Positions 8,588-16,549 of a stretch of 64,000 nucleotides of DNA are shown here, piece after piece (within the stretch, counting starts at the first letter, position 1; each line of letters opens with the position of its first letter). The notes below the pieces were generated by a model. It did not search any database. It had not been told where the DNA came from and was given only the letters and a program-made list of their open reading frames with translations. Position numbers and translations under genes: made by a program. Source of the DNA: Streptomyces sp. DSM 110735 (GTDB taxonomy: Bacteria > Actinomycetota > Actinomycetes > Streptomycetales > Streptomycetaceae); NCBI RefSeq assembly GCF_016482685.1, contig NZ_JACYHF010000026.1, forward strand, positions 17,748 to 81,747, in the 5' to 3' direction.

Positions 8588-8636
8588 CACAGACCGAACC
8601 CAGTCCCAGCGAAGGCGCACGGTCACTGGTGAGGGA

Positions 8637-9221
8637 TCAGTCGACGGGGAACTCGCTGGTGTCGATCTCGAGGTCGAAGGGCTCGGGCAGCTTGATGGTG
8701 TCGCCGAACTTCACCGCACTCAGCACACGGTAGACATCGCCCTTCGGCTCACCGTAGAGCGTGACGGTGGGACCGCCGGGAGCCCAGCGATCGACCAGGA
8801 GATACAGCGGGATGCCGGCGGTCGCGTATGCGGCAGGCTTGCTGACCCGGTCGTGCCGGGCGTTGGACTTGGAGGTCACTTCGACGACGAGTTCGGCAAG
8901 GGCGGCCGGGATGTGCGAGTCCGCCTCGGGGCGATCCTGAACGGGCGTCACGACGAGATCGGGGATGAACATGCCCAGACGGGAGGGCACGGCGACGGAC
9001 AGGGTCTGAAAGACGCCCCAGTCCTCGGGGATGACGGAGTAGAGGCGACGCTGGACGCGTTCCGCGATCACGTTGTGGCGGTACGCCGGAGAAGGCGACA
9101 CGGTGATGATCCCCTCAATGATCTCCACCTTGCTGCCCTCGGGCCAAGCCATGTCCTCCCAGAACCGGACGAGGTCGTCCCAGGTCCGGTCGGGGTCCTG
9201 GCTCACGGTGAGTGCGCTCAT
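8637..9221 (-). CDS. Uma2-family (DUF820) restriction-endonuclease-like protein
   Basis: A 194-residue protein with the PD-(D/E)xK fold of the Uma2 family. IEGIITVSPSPAYRHNVIAERVQRRL is the N-terminal motif. FIPDLVVTPV provides the catalytic Asp, and ALAELVVEVTSKSNARHDRVSKPAAYATAGIPLYLLVD provides the E-V-x-S-K pair. The ATG at 9221 is preceded by GGAGA at the proper distance; another Met 4 codons upstream is less likely. These proteins are numerous in Streptomyces and cyanobacteria and have no established role. Nothing here suggests a restriction-modification or toxin partner. Confidence 0.9.
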   Translation of the reverse strand: MSALTVSQDPDRTWDDLVRFWEDMAWPEGSKVEIIEGIITVSPSPAYRHNVIAERVQRRLYSVIPEDWGVFQTLSVAVPSRLGMFIPDLVVTPVQDRPEADSHIPAALAELVVEVTSKSNARHDRVSKPAAYATAGIPLYLLVDRWAPGGPTVTLYGEPKGDVYRVLSAVKFGDTIKLPEPFDLEIDTSEFPVD

Positions 9222-9317
9222 GGCGGTCTCCAATCAGTGCGTCACCGATCCCAGCATGACGAACGGGACCGGTGGGGGTCCACCGATCCCGTTCACCCGA
9301 ACGAATAGGTCGCCTGA

Positions 9318-10595
9318 TCAGGCGATCCGCCCCAGCACCACAGGCGAAGCCGTGAACTCAGTACCGGCGGGCGCGATGTCGAACGCCCCCTCCGTCGCCT
9401 CCAGCGCGTACGCGAAGCGGTCCGGGGTGTCCGTGTGGAGGGTCAGCAGGGGCTGGCCGGCGACGACCTGGTCGCCCGGCTTGGCGTGCATTTCCACGCC
9501 CGCGCCCGCCTGGACCGGGTCCTCCTTGCGGGCGCGGCCCGCGCCGAGGCGCCAGGCGGCGATGCCGATGTCGTAGGCGTCGAGGCGGGTGAGGGTGCCG
9601 GAGGTGGGGGCGGCCACCACGTGCTGTTCGCGGGCCACGGGGAGGGTCGCGTCGGGGTCGCCGCCCTGGGCGGCGATCATGCGGCGCCAGACGTCCATCG
9701 CCGAGCCGTCGGCCAGGGCCTTCGCCGGGTCGGCGTCCTTCAGGCCCGCCGCGTCGAGCATTTCGCGGGCGAGGGCGAGGGTCAGCTCGACCACGTCCGC
9801 CGGGCCGCCGCCCGCCAGGACCTCTACGGACTCGCGGACCTCAAGCGCGTTGCCCGCCGTCAGGCCGAGGGGGGTGGACATGTCGGTGAGGAGGGCGACC
9901 GTCTTGACGCCGTGGTCGGTGCCGAGACCGACCATGGTGGAGGCAAGCTCGCGGGCGTCGTCCAGGGTCTTCATGAAGGCGCCGGAGCCGACCTTCACGT
10001 CCAGGACCAGGGAGCCGGTGCCCTCGGCGATCTTCTTGGACATGATGGACGAGGCGATCAGGGGGATCGCCTCCACCGTGCCGGTCACGTCGCGCAGGGC
10101 GTACAGCTTCTTGTCGGCGGGAGCCAGACCGTCGCCCGCCGCGCAGATCACCGCGCCGGTGCCGTCCAGCACGGAGAGCATCTCCTCGTTGGAGAGCAGC
10201 GCGCGCCAGCCGGGGATGGACTCCAGCTTGTCGAGGGTGCCGCCGGTGTGGCCGAGACCGCGGCCGGAGAGCTGCGGGACCGCCGCGCCGCAGGCGGCCA
10301 CGAGGGGCGCCAGCGGGAGGGTGATCTTGTCGCCGACGCCGCCCGTGGAGTGCTTGTCGGCGGTCGGGCGGGACAGCGAGGAGAAGTCCATGCGCTCGCC
10401 GGAGGCGATCATCGCGGCGGTCCAGCGGGCGATCTCCCGGCGGTCCATGCCGTTGAGCAGGATGGCCATGTTGAGGGCGGCCATCTGGTAGTCGGCGACC
10501 TCGCCGCGGGTGTACGCGTCGATGACCCAGTCGATCTGCTCGTCGGTCAGTGCGGCGCGGTCCCGCTTGCTGCGGATGACGGAGATGGCGTCCAT
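9318..10595 (-). CDS. deoA: Thymidine phosphorylase
   Basis: A 425-residue pyrimidine-nucleoside phosphorylase, which splits thymidine or deoxyuridine with phosphate into base and deoxyribose 1-phosphate in the cytoplasm. The three family parts are present: an N-terminal helical domain (MDAISVIRSKRDRAALTDEQIDWVIDAYTRGEVADYQMAALNMAI), the phosphate/substrate signature SGRGLGHTGGTLDKLESIPG with DKHSTGGVGDKITLPLAPLVAACG, and a C-terminal alpha/beta domain. ATG at 10595 has AAGGA upstream. It is the last gene of the nucleoside operon, 76 bases behind cdd. The gap holds a 10-bp hairpin, so the two genes may be differentially expressed. Confidence 0.95.
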   Translation of the reverse strand: MDAISVIRSKRDRAALTDEQIDWVIDAYTRGEVADYQMAALNMAILLNGMDRREIARWTAAMIASGERMDFSSLSRPTADKHSTGGVGDKITLPLAPLVAACGAAVPQLSGRGLGHTGGTLDKLESIPGWRALLSNEEMLSVLDGTGAVICAAGDGLAPADKKLYALRDVTGTVEAIPLIASSIMSKKIAEGTGSLVLDVKVGSGAFMKTLDDARELASTMVGLGTDHGVKTVALLTDMSTPLGLTAGNALEVRESVEVLAGGGPADVVELTLALAREMLDAAGLKDADPAKALADGSAMDVWRRMIAAQGGDPDATLPVAREQHVVAAPTSGTLTRLDAYDIGIAAWRLGAGRARKEDPVQAGAGVEMHAKPGDQVVAGQPLLTLHTDTPDRFAYALEATEGAFDIAPAGTEFTASPVVLGRIA

Positions 10596-10626
10596 GGCCA
10601 GGGTGTTCCTTCCGGGAGGTGCAGGT

Positions 10627-10667
10627 GTACGGCCCCCCTGCCCGGAAAGCGAGCAGAGGGGCCGTAC
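10627..10667 (-). terminator. Intercistronic hairpin between cdd and deoA
   Basis: GTACGGCCCC (10627-10636) pairs perfectly with GGGGCCGTAC (10658-10667) around a 21-nt loop. No T-run follows in the direction of transcription. It could be a partial terminator or a processing/stability element that lowers deoA expression relative to cdd. Confidence 0.5.
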
Positions 10668-10671
10668 GGAC

Positions 10672-11073
10672 TTACTTGGTGAGATGGTCCGGGCCGAAAG
10701 CCTGGGGCAGCATCTCGGAGAGCGGGAGGACGCCCTCGGGGGTGTCGAGCAGGAGTCCGGGGCCACCGAACTCGTACAGCAACTGACGGCAGCGGCCGCA
10801 CGGCACGAGGAGGGCGCCGGTGCCGTCCACACAGGTGAAGTGTGTCAAACGCCCGCCGCCGGTGCGCTGGAGCTGGGAGACGAGCCCGCACTCGGCGCAC
10901 AGACCGAGCCCGTAGGAGGCGTTCTCCACGTTGCAGCCGGTGACCGTGCGGCCGTCGTCGACCTGGGCCGCCACGCCGACCGGGTAGCCGGAGTAGGGGG
11001 CGTAGGCGTGGGCCATGGCCTCGCGGGCCTCGGCGCGCAGCGCTTCCCAGTCGAACGCGGTCGCGGTGGTCAC
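10672..11073 (-). CDS. cdd: Cytidine deaminase
   Basis: A 133-residue homotetrameric-type cytidine deaminase (cytidine/deoxycytidine to uridine/deoxyuridine plus ammonia). The zinc and catalytic motifs are complete: NVENASYGLGLCAECGLVSQ (Cys-Ala-Glu) and PCGRCRQLLYEFG (P-C-x-x-C). The C-terminus ends LPQAFGPDHL, as usual for the family. GTG at 11073 overlaps the stop of the upstream permease (GTGA), indicating translational coupling. Its place in the operon shows that imported nucleosides are deaminated at once and passed to the phosphorylase encoded next. Confidence 0.95.
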   Translation of the reverse strand: MTTATAFDWEALRAEAREAMAHAYAPYSGYPVGVAAQVDDGRTVTGCNVENASYGLGLCAECGLVSQLQRTGGGRLTHFTCVDGTGALLVPCGRCRQLLYEFGGPGLLLDTPEGVLPLSEMLPQAFGPDHLTK

Positions 11074-12359
11074 TTGCCCTGTCCCTTCCGGTACCGCATG
11101 CCGTCCGCCTTCGGCATCCGCAGCCGCTGGGCGGACAGCGAGAGCACGAGCAGCGTGACGACGTACGGCGTGGCGCCCACGAAGTCGCTCGGGACCTCGT
11201 CGGTGAACAGGTACCAGGCCAGGACCAGGACGGCCATGACCGCGCTGATCACGCCCTGCCACAGCGCCTTGCGGTACAGCTTCCAGCCCGCGAGGGCGGC
11301 GAGCAGGACGACCAGCAGGAGCAGCAGGGCGTGCACGGTGACGCCGCCGTTGCGCAACTGGAGCGCGTCGGAGTAGCCGAACAGGGCGGCGCCCATGGCC
11401 AGTCCGCCGGGGCGCCAGTTGCCGAAGATCATCGCGGCGAGACCGATGTAGCCGCGGCCGCCGGTCTGGCCCTCCAGGTAGGTGTGCGAGGTGACCAGCG
11501 CGAGGAAGGCGCCGCCGAGTCCGGCGAGACCGCCGGAGATGGCGACGGCGGCGTACTTGTAGCGGTAGACGTTGACGCCGAGGGACTCCGCCGCGACCGG
11601 GTTCTCGCCGCAGGAGCGCAGCCGCAGGCCGAAGGGGGTGCGCCACAGCACCCACCAGCTTCCGGCGAACAGCAGCGCGGCCAGGATCGTCACCACGGAC
11701 ACGTCGGTGACGATACCGCCGAGAATGCCCGCGATGTCGGAGATGAGGAACCAGTGGTGTTGCTCGACCGAGTGCAGCGCGTCGGACAGACCGGGCACGG
11801 TGATGTCGGTGAGGGAGTCGACCGGCGGGGACTGCTTGGGGTTGCCGCCCGCCTCGGCCGCCTTGCCACCGGCGAAGAAGAGCTTGGCGAGGTACTGCGT
11901 GGCACCGAGCGCGAGCAGGTTGACCGCGACACCGGAGACGATGTGGTCGACGCCGAAGGTGACCGTGGCGACCGCGTGCACGAGACCGCCGAGGACACCG
12001 AAGCCGATGCCGCACAGCAGTCCGAGCCAGGGGCTGGACTGCCAGCCGATCCAGCCCGCGCCGAAGGTGCCGAGGATCATCATGCCTTCGAGACCGATGT
12101 TGACCACACCGGCCCGCTCGGACCACAGACCCGCGAGACCGGCGAGACCGATCGGCACCGCGAGCCCGAGGGCGGCGTTGACCTGGCCCTCGGAGGTGAG
12201 CTGGTTCGCTCCGGTGATCAGGCGCACGACGGCGACGAGCAGCAGGGCACCGGCGATGACCAGGAAGAGCCGGGTGGTGGAACGGCCCGGGCGCTTGTCC
12301 GCGCTGCCCGGTGCCTTGGGCGCCGCGGGCGGCGGCGCGTCCGTCATCGTGGCGGTCAT
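11070..12359 (-). CDS. Nucleoside ABC transporter permease, second subunit
   Basis: A 429-residue inner-membrane permease of the BPD_transp_2 family, resembling the NupQ/YufQ subunits of BMP-type nucleoside importers. After a ~30-residue Pro/Ala-rich N-terminus come 8-10 hydrophobic helices. The family core is AALGLAVPIGLAGLAGLWSERAGVVNIGLEGMMILGTFGAGWIG, and the EAA-like cytoplasmic loop is LRTPFGLRLRSCGENPVAAESLGVNVYRYKY. The ATG at 12359 sits in a TGATG junction with the preceding permease. It should form a heterodimeric channel with the product of 12359-13486. Confidence 0.92.
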   Translation of the reverse strand: MTATMTDAPPPAAPKAPGSADKRPGRSTTRLFLVIAGALLLVAVVRLITGANQLTSEGQVNAALGLAVPIGLAGLAGLWSERAGVVNIGLEGMMILGTFGAGWIGWQSSPWLGLLCGIGFGVLGGLVHAVATVTFGVDHIVSGVAVNLLALGATQYLAKLFFAGGKAAEAGGNPKQSPPVDSLTDITVPGLSDALHSVEQHHWFLISDIAGILGGIVTDVSVVTILAALLFAGSWWVLWRTPFGLRLRSCGENPVAAESLGVNVYRYKYAAVAISGGLAGLGGAFLALVTSHTYLEGQTGGRGYIGLAAMIFGNWRPGGLAMGAALFGYSDALQLRNGGVTVHALLLLLVVLLAALAGWKLYRKALWQGVISAVMAVLVLAWYLFTDEVPSDFVGATPYVVTLLVLSLSAQRLRMPKADGMRYRKGQGK

Positions 12360-13486
12360 CACGCCACCTCCTGCATCTCGGTCGGCTTGGCGGCCTGGGC
12401 GGCGAGTTCGGCGCCGACCCGCTGCTGCTGGCGCTTGAGGCCGTAGCGGCGGACGACCTCGTAGGCGATCACGACGCACAGGACGATGACGCCCTGGATC
12501 ACGCCGAGGATCTCCTTGTCGTAGCCCTGGAACTCCAGGTGGTTGGTGGTGCGCTCCAGGAAGCCCCACAGGAGGGCGCCGAGCGCGATGCCGATCGGGT
12601 GGTTGCGGCCGAGCAGCGCGATGGCGATGCCGGTGAAGCCGATGCCCGCCGGGAAGCTGTTGTCGTACTGGTGGCCCTCGTTCAGCAGCGTCGGCATGCC
12701 GATGAGACCGGCCACCGCACCGGAGATGATCATGCTGGTGGCGATCATCTTCTTGACGCTGACACCGCTCGCGGCGGCGGCCGACTCGGACTGGCCGACC
12801 GTGCGCAGGTCGTAGCCGAAGCGGGTGCGGCCCAGGATGAACCAGTACGCCACCCCGACGACCACGGCGAGCACGATGAGGCTGTCGAGGACGCCGGCCG
12901 GACCCGTGTCGATGTTCGGCAGGAAGGACGAGGAGGGCAGCGGCTTGGTGGAGACCAGGGTGCCGCCGTCGTCGAGCTGGCCGAGCTTGCCCGGCTGGAG
13001 GAGGTAGCCGATGATCGCGGTCGCGATCGAGTTCAGCATGATCGTCGCGATGACCTCGCTGACGCCCCGGGTCACCTTGAGGACGCCCGCGATGGCCGCC
13101 CACAGGGCGCCGGTGCCCATGGCGCACAGGAGGATCAGCGGGACGGCGAGCCAGCCCGGCACGGTGAGCGCGCCGCCGACGGCGGCGGCCACGAACGCGG
13201 CGAGGCGGTACTGGCCGTCGACACCGATGTTGAACAGGTTCATCCGGAAGCCGATGGCCACCGCGACGCCCGCGAGGTAGTACGTCGTCGCCTTGTTCAG
13301 GATGTAGACCTGGCTGTCGCTGGCGAAGCCGTAGGTCACCATGTCGCTGAACGCGTCGCCCGGGTTCTTGCCGGTCGCGAGGATCACCAGGGCGGTGACC
13401 ACGAGCGCGGCGACGACCGCGAGCAGCGGCGCGGCTATGCCGAGGAACAGCCGCTCCTTGTCGATCCGTGAGGTCAGCTTGTTCAT
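12359..13486 (-). CDS. Nucleoside ABC transporter permease, first subunit
   Basis: A 375-residue BPD_transp_2 permease (NupP/YufP-like). It starts MNKLTSRIDKERLFLGIAAPLLAVVAALVVTALVI and has about eight further membrane segments. The cytoplasmic coupling loop is LGRTRFGYDLRTVGQSESAAAASGVSVKKMIATSMIISGAVAGLIG. A short basic/Gln-rich tail follows (RRYGLKRQQQRVG). The ATG at 13486 overlaps the ATPase stop as ATGA. Together with the ATPase, the second permease and the BMP lipoprotein it completes an importer of the BMP/nucleoside class. Confidence 0.92.
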   Translation of the reverse strand: MNKLTSRIDKERLFLGIAAPLLAVVAALVVTALVILATGKNPGDAFSDMVTYGFASDSQVYILNKATTYYLAGVAVAIGFRMNLFNIGVDGQYRLAAFVAAAVGGALTVPGWLAVPLILLCAMGTGALWAAIAGVLKVTRGVSEVIATIMLNSIATAIIGYLLQPGKLGQLDDGGTLVSTKPLPSSSFLPNIDTGPAGVLDSLIVLAVVVGVAYWFILGRTRFGYDLRTVGQSESAAAASGVSVKKMIATSMIISGAVAGLIGMPTLLNEGHQYDNSFPAGIGFTGIAIALLGRNHPIGIALGALLWGFLERTTNHLEFQGYDKEILGVIQGVIVLCVVIAYEVVRRYGLKRQQQRVGAELAAQAAKPTEMQEVA

Positions 13487-15042
13487 CGGTCGGCGTCCTC
13501 TGTGTGCTCCAGGTGGCCGGAGGCGGCACCGGTCATGGCGGAGCCCAGCTCCTCGGGGGTGATCGTGGCGGGGTCGGCGTCGGCGACCAGGCGGCCGCGG
13601 AACATCACCCGCAGGGTGTCGGAGAGACCGATCAGCTCGTCCAGGTCGGCGGAGATCAGCAGCACCGCGAGACCCGCGCGGCGTGCCTCGCGGATGTAGT
13701 CCCAGATGGCCGCCTGCGCGCCGACGTCGACACCGCGGGTGGGGTGGGCGGCGATGAGCAGCTTGGGGTCGTGGCTCATCTCGCGGCCGACGATCAGCTT
13801 CTGCTGGTTGCCGCCGGACAGCGACGCCGCGGTCACGTCGATGCCAGGCGTGCGCACGTCGTAGTCGGCGACGATCCGCTCGGTGTCCGCGCGGGCGGCC
13901 TTGAGGTCGAGCAGTCCGCGGCGAGAGTTGGGGCGCTCGGTGACGTGGCCGAGGATGCGGTTCTCCCACAGCGGCGCTTCGAGGAGCAGACCGTGGCGGT
14001 GGCGGTCCTCGGGGACGTAGCCGATGCCCGCCTCGCGGCGGCGGCGGGTGGGCGCGGCGGAGATGTCCTCGCCGTCGAGCACGACGACGCCCGCGTCCGG
14101 GGTGCGCATGCCCATGATCGCCTCGACCAGTTCGGACTGGCCGTTGCCCTCCACGCCCGCGATGCCGAGGACTTCACCCTTGTGGATGGTGAGGGAGACC
14201 TCGCCGAGGATGATCCGCTCCACGCCGTCCAGGTCCTTCTGGGCCAGGTGCAGCCCGGAGACCTCCAGCATGGGCACGTCCGTGACCGTGGACTCCTCGG
14301 TCTGGGGCGTGGGCAGTTCGCTGCCGACCATCAGCTCCGCGAGCTGCTTGGGCGTGGTGGTGCTCGGCTCGGCGGTGCCGACGGTGGTGCCGCGCCGGAT
14401 GACGGTGATCTCGTCGGCGACCGACAGCACCTCGCCCAGCTTGTGGGAGATGAAGATGACGGTCAGACCCTCGGCCTTCAGCTCGCGCAGGTTGTCGAAG
14501 AGGGCGTCGACCTCCTGGGGCACGAGGACGGCGGTGGGCTCGTCCAGGATCAGGGTCCTGGCGCCCCGGTAGAGGACCTTGAGGATCTCCACGCGCTGGC
14601 GGTCGGCGACACCCAGCGCTTCGACGAGGACGTCGGGGCGGACGTTCAGGCCGTACGCGTCGGAGATCTCCTTGATCTTGGCGCGCGCCTTGCCTCCGAT
14701 GCCGTACAGCTTCTCGGCGCCGAGGACGACGTTCTCCAGGACGGTGAGGTTGTCGGCGAGCATGAAGTGCTGGTGCACCATGCCGATGCCGCGCGCGATG
14801 GCGTCACCGGGGTTGTTCAGGACGACCTGTTCGCCGGCCACGGTGATGGTGCCCTCGTCCGGCTGCTGCATGCCGTAGAGGATCTTCATCAGAGTGGACT
14901 TGCCGGCGCCGTTCTCGCCGCACAGGGCATGAACCGTGCCGGTGCGGACCGTGATGTCGATGTCGCGGTTGGCGACGACGCCGGGGAAACGCTTGGTGAT
15001 GCCGCGCAGTTCGACGGCAGCGGGAGGGCTGGACGCGTTGAT
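13483..15042 (-). CDS. Nucleoside ABC transporter ATPase, probable ATC start
   Basis: About 519 residues carrying two ABC ATPase domains in tandem. Domain 1 has ELRGITKRFPGVVANRDIDI, Walker A GENGAGKST, and Walker B LILDEPTAVL; its signature position reads LGVADRQRVEI. Domain 2 has degenerate nucleotide-binding residues GVEGNGQSEL, signature LSGGNQQKLI and LLIAAHPTRGVD. The usual length is 500-520. Between the in-frame TAG at 15105-15103 and Walker A there is no ATG, GTG or TTG. The first canonical Met (14889) lies after Walker A and cannot be the start. The ATC at 15042-15040 follows GAGGAG by 8 bases, so I place the start there (see findings). It is the second gene of the uptake operon. Confidence 0.85.
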   Translation of the reverse strand: MNASSPPAAVELRGITKRFPGVVANRDIDITVRTGTVHALCGENGAGKSTLMKILYGMQQPDEGTITVAGEQVVLNNPGDAIARGIGMVHQHFMLADNLTVLENVVLGAEKLYGIGGKARAKIKEISDAYGLNVRPDVLVEALGVADRQRVEILKVLYRGARTLILDEPTAVLVPQEVDALFDNLRELKAEGLTVIFISHKLGEVLSVADEITVIRRGTTVGTAEPSTTTPKQLAELMVGSELPTPQTEESTVTDVPMLEVSGLHLAQKDLDGVERIILGEVSLTIHKGEVLGIAGVEGNGQSELVEAIMGMRTPDAGVVVLDGEDISAAPTRRRREAGIGYVPEDRHRHGLLLEAPLWENRILGHVTERPNSRRGLLDLKAARADTERIVADYDVRTPGIDVTAASLSGGNQQKLIVGREMSHDPKLLIAAHPTRGVDVGAQAAIWDYIREARRAGLAVLLISADLDELIGLSDTLRVMFRGRLVADADPATITPEELGSAMTGAASGHLEHTEDADR

Positions 15043-15121
15043 GGCGCACTCTCCTCGGGGAAAGGGGCTGCGTTGGGGGAGGGAGGGCAGGCGTCGGCGA
15101 CGCTAGCGCGGCAACTCGGTA

Positions 15122-15134
15122 CTACACGCGTAGA
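15122..15134 (-). promoter_or_regulatory. Operator-like motif upstream of the ABC ATPase gene
   Basis: CTACACGCGTAGA read on plus, TCTACGCGTGTAG read on minus. It has dyad arms CTAC/GTAG and is shared in part with the bmp promoter region (CGCGTAGA at 16383-16390). It lies 80 bases before the ATPase start, on the promoter side, downstream of the bmp terminator. A common regulator of both promoters is an inference. Confidence 0.4.
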
Positions 15135-15150
15135 GTTGACACATTGTTAT

Positions 15151-15192
15151 GGCTCGGCGGGAGGCGCTTTGGAGGCGCCCCCACGCCGAGCC
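15151..15192 (-). terminator. Hairpin after the BMP lipoprotein gene
   Basis: The 9-bp stem GGCTCGGCG (15151-15159) / CGCCGAGCC (15184-15192) has a second inner GC-rich stem. It lies 25 bases beyond the stop of the minus-strand bmp gene. It probably makes the abundant binding protein a partly separate transcript from the rest of the operon. Confidence 0.7.
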
Positions 15193-15216
15193 TTGGTCCT
15201 GGGTGGACCGGTCAGA

Positions 15217-16272
15217 TCACGGGGTGGTCTTGACCTTGACGGAGCCGTCGACGATCTTCTTCTTGGCGGCGTCCAGCTTGGGCTGGATGTCGTCGATGAA
15301 GCCGCCGCTCGTGGCCAGCGAAACGCCGTTCTTGGCCAGCGAGTAGACGTTGTTGCCGGTCAGCGGCTTGCCGTCGTGGACGGACTTGATGAAGTCGTAG
15401 ACGCCGACGTCGACGTTCTTGACGACCGAGGTCAGGATCGAGCTCTTGTACTTGGCCAGACCCGGGATGTTGTACTGGTCCGAGTCGACGCCGATCGCCC
15501 AGGCGCCCTTCTTGCCGTTGACGGCCTCGATGGCACCGTTGCCGGAGGAGCCGGCCGCCGAGTAGACGATGTCGGCGCCGTTGTCCAGCATGCCCTGCGC
15601 GGCTTCCTTGCCCTTGTCGGGGCTGGCGAAGCCGGAGGTGTCCGAACCGTGGCTCAGGTACTGGACGTCGACCTTGATCTTCGGGTTGGTGTCCTTGACG
15701 CCCTGGACGTAGCCCGCCTGGAACTTCTTGATCAGCGGGACGTCGACGCCGCCGATGAAGCCGACGTGCTTGGTCTTGGTCTTCAGCGCCGCGGCGACAC
15801 CGGCCAGGTACGAGCCCTGCTCCTCGGTGAAGGTGATGCTGTCGGCGTTCTTGGCCTTCACGACCGAGTCGACGATGCCGAAGCTGGTCTTCGGGTACTT
15901 GGCGGCGACCTTGTCCACGGAGGTGGCGTAGGCGTAACCGACGGCGACGATCGGGTTGTAGCCCGCGTCGGCCAGGTCGGACAGGCGCTGCTCGCGGTCC
16001 GCCTCGGTGTCGCTGGACTTGGCGGTCAGCTCCTTGACCGAGCCGTCGAACTCCTTCGACGCCTTGTCGGTGCCGCGCGCGGCGGAGTCGTTGAAGGAGT
16101 GGTCACCACGGCCGCCGACGTCGAAGGCGAGACCGATCTTGACACCCTTGCCGTCACCCGACGAGCCGGAGGACTTGTCGTTCTCGGAGGAGGTGCTGCC
16201 ACAGGCGGTGGCAGAGAGGGCGAGGGCTGCGGTCGCTATACACGCAGCGGAAAGCTTGGCTACCCGGCGCAC
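15217..16272 (-). CDS. BMP-family substrate-binding lipoprotein (nucleoside importer)
   Basis: A 351-residue lipoprotein. MRRVAKLSAACIATAALALSATAC carries a lipobox (SATAC) that anchors Cys24 to the outside of the membrane, followed by a Ser/Gly/Asp linker. The rest is a BMP (PnrA-like, PF02608) periplasmic-binding fold: KIGLAFDVGGRGDHSFNDSAARG, VGYAYATSVDKVAAKYPKTSFGIVD, and AAGSSGNGAIEAVNGKKGAWAIGVDSDQY. Proteins of this family bind purine or pyrimidine nucleosides. The neighbouring deaminase and phosphorylase support nucleosides rather than other ligands. It heads the operon and is separated from the ATPase gene by a hairpin. Confidence 0.93.
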   Translation of the reverse strand: MRRVAKLSAACIATAALALSATACGSTSSENDKSSGSSGDGKGVKIGLAFDVGGRGDHSFNDSAARGTDKASKEFDGSVKELTAKSSDTEADREQRLSDLADAGYNPIVAVGYAYATSVDKVAAKYPKTSFGIVDSVVKAKNADSITFTEEQGSYLAGVAAALKTKTKHVGFIGGVDVPLIKKFQAGYVQGVKDTNPKIKVDVQYLSHGSDTSGFASPDKGKEAAQGMLDNGADIVYSAAGSSGNGAIEAVNGKKGAWAIGVDSDQYNIPGLAKYKSSILTSVVKNVDVGVYDFIKSVHDGKPLTGNNVYSLAKNGVSLATSGGFIDDIQPKLDAAKKKIVDGSVKVKTTP

Positions 16273-16376
16273 GGGAAGGCTCCTTCACCTGACCTGAGCG
16301 CCACGATGGCGCTTGATGTGAGCACCGAGGAGCGGTGCTCCGGCCGAGCGCCCCGGCGGCGTCGGCTCGCGGCATC

Positions 16377-16390
16377 GTAACGCGCGTAGA
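16377..16390 (-). promoter_or_regulatory. Operator-like motif upstream of bmp
   Basis: GTAACGCGCGTAGA (plus reading), about 105 bases before the bmp start. It shares CGCGTAGA with the motif at 15122-15134 ahead of the ATPase gene. Both sit where an operator for a nucleoside-responsive repressor would be expected, but the protein is not identified. Confidence 0.35.
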
Positions 16391-16549
16391 TGTCAGAAAA
16401 ACACCTCTCGGGCAGCCGTTATCGAACCGAGGCAAACGGGGTCTGAACTCGGCCTGGCAGGTGTGTCATGCCTTTGTTTCCGGGGCGGAACAAATGGCTT
16501 GCGGGTGTGTTGCGCGGGCGGATGGGGTGTGCGTGGGGGCGGGTGCGGG

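Noticed and set aside
14804..15049. GTG at 15049 as start of the ABC ATPase
   Set aside because: It is in a different frame; its product (MRHQRVQPSRCRR) is not ATPase-like.
13468..16380. 970-codon plus-strand frame antisense to the ABC operon
   Set aside because: Asp/Gly/Val-rich composition typical of the complement of high-GC coding sequence; the minus strand has the complete ABC and BMP motifs.
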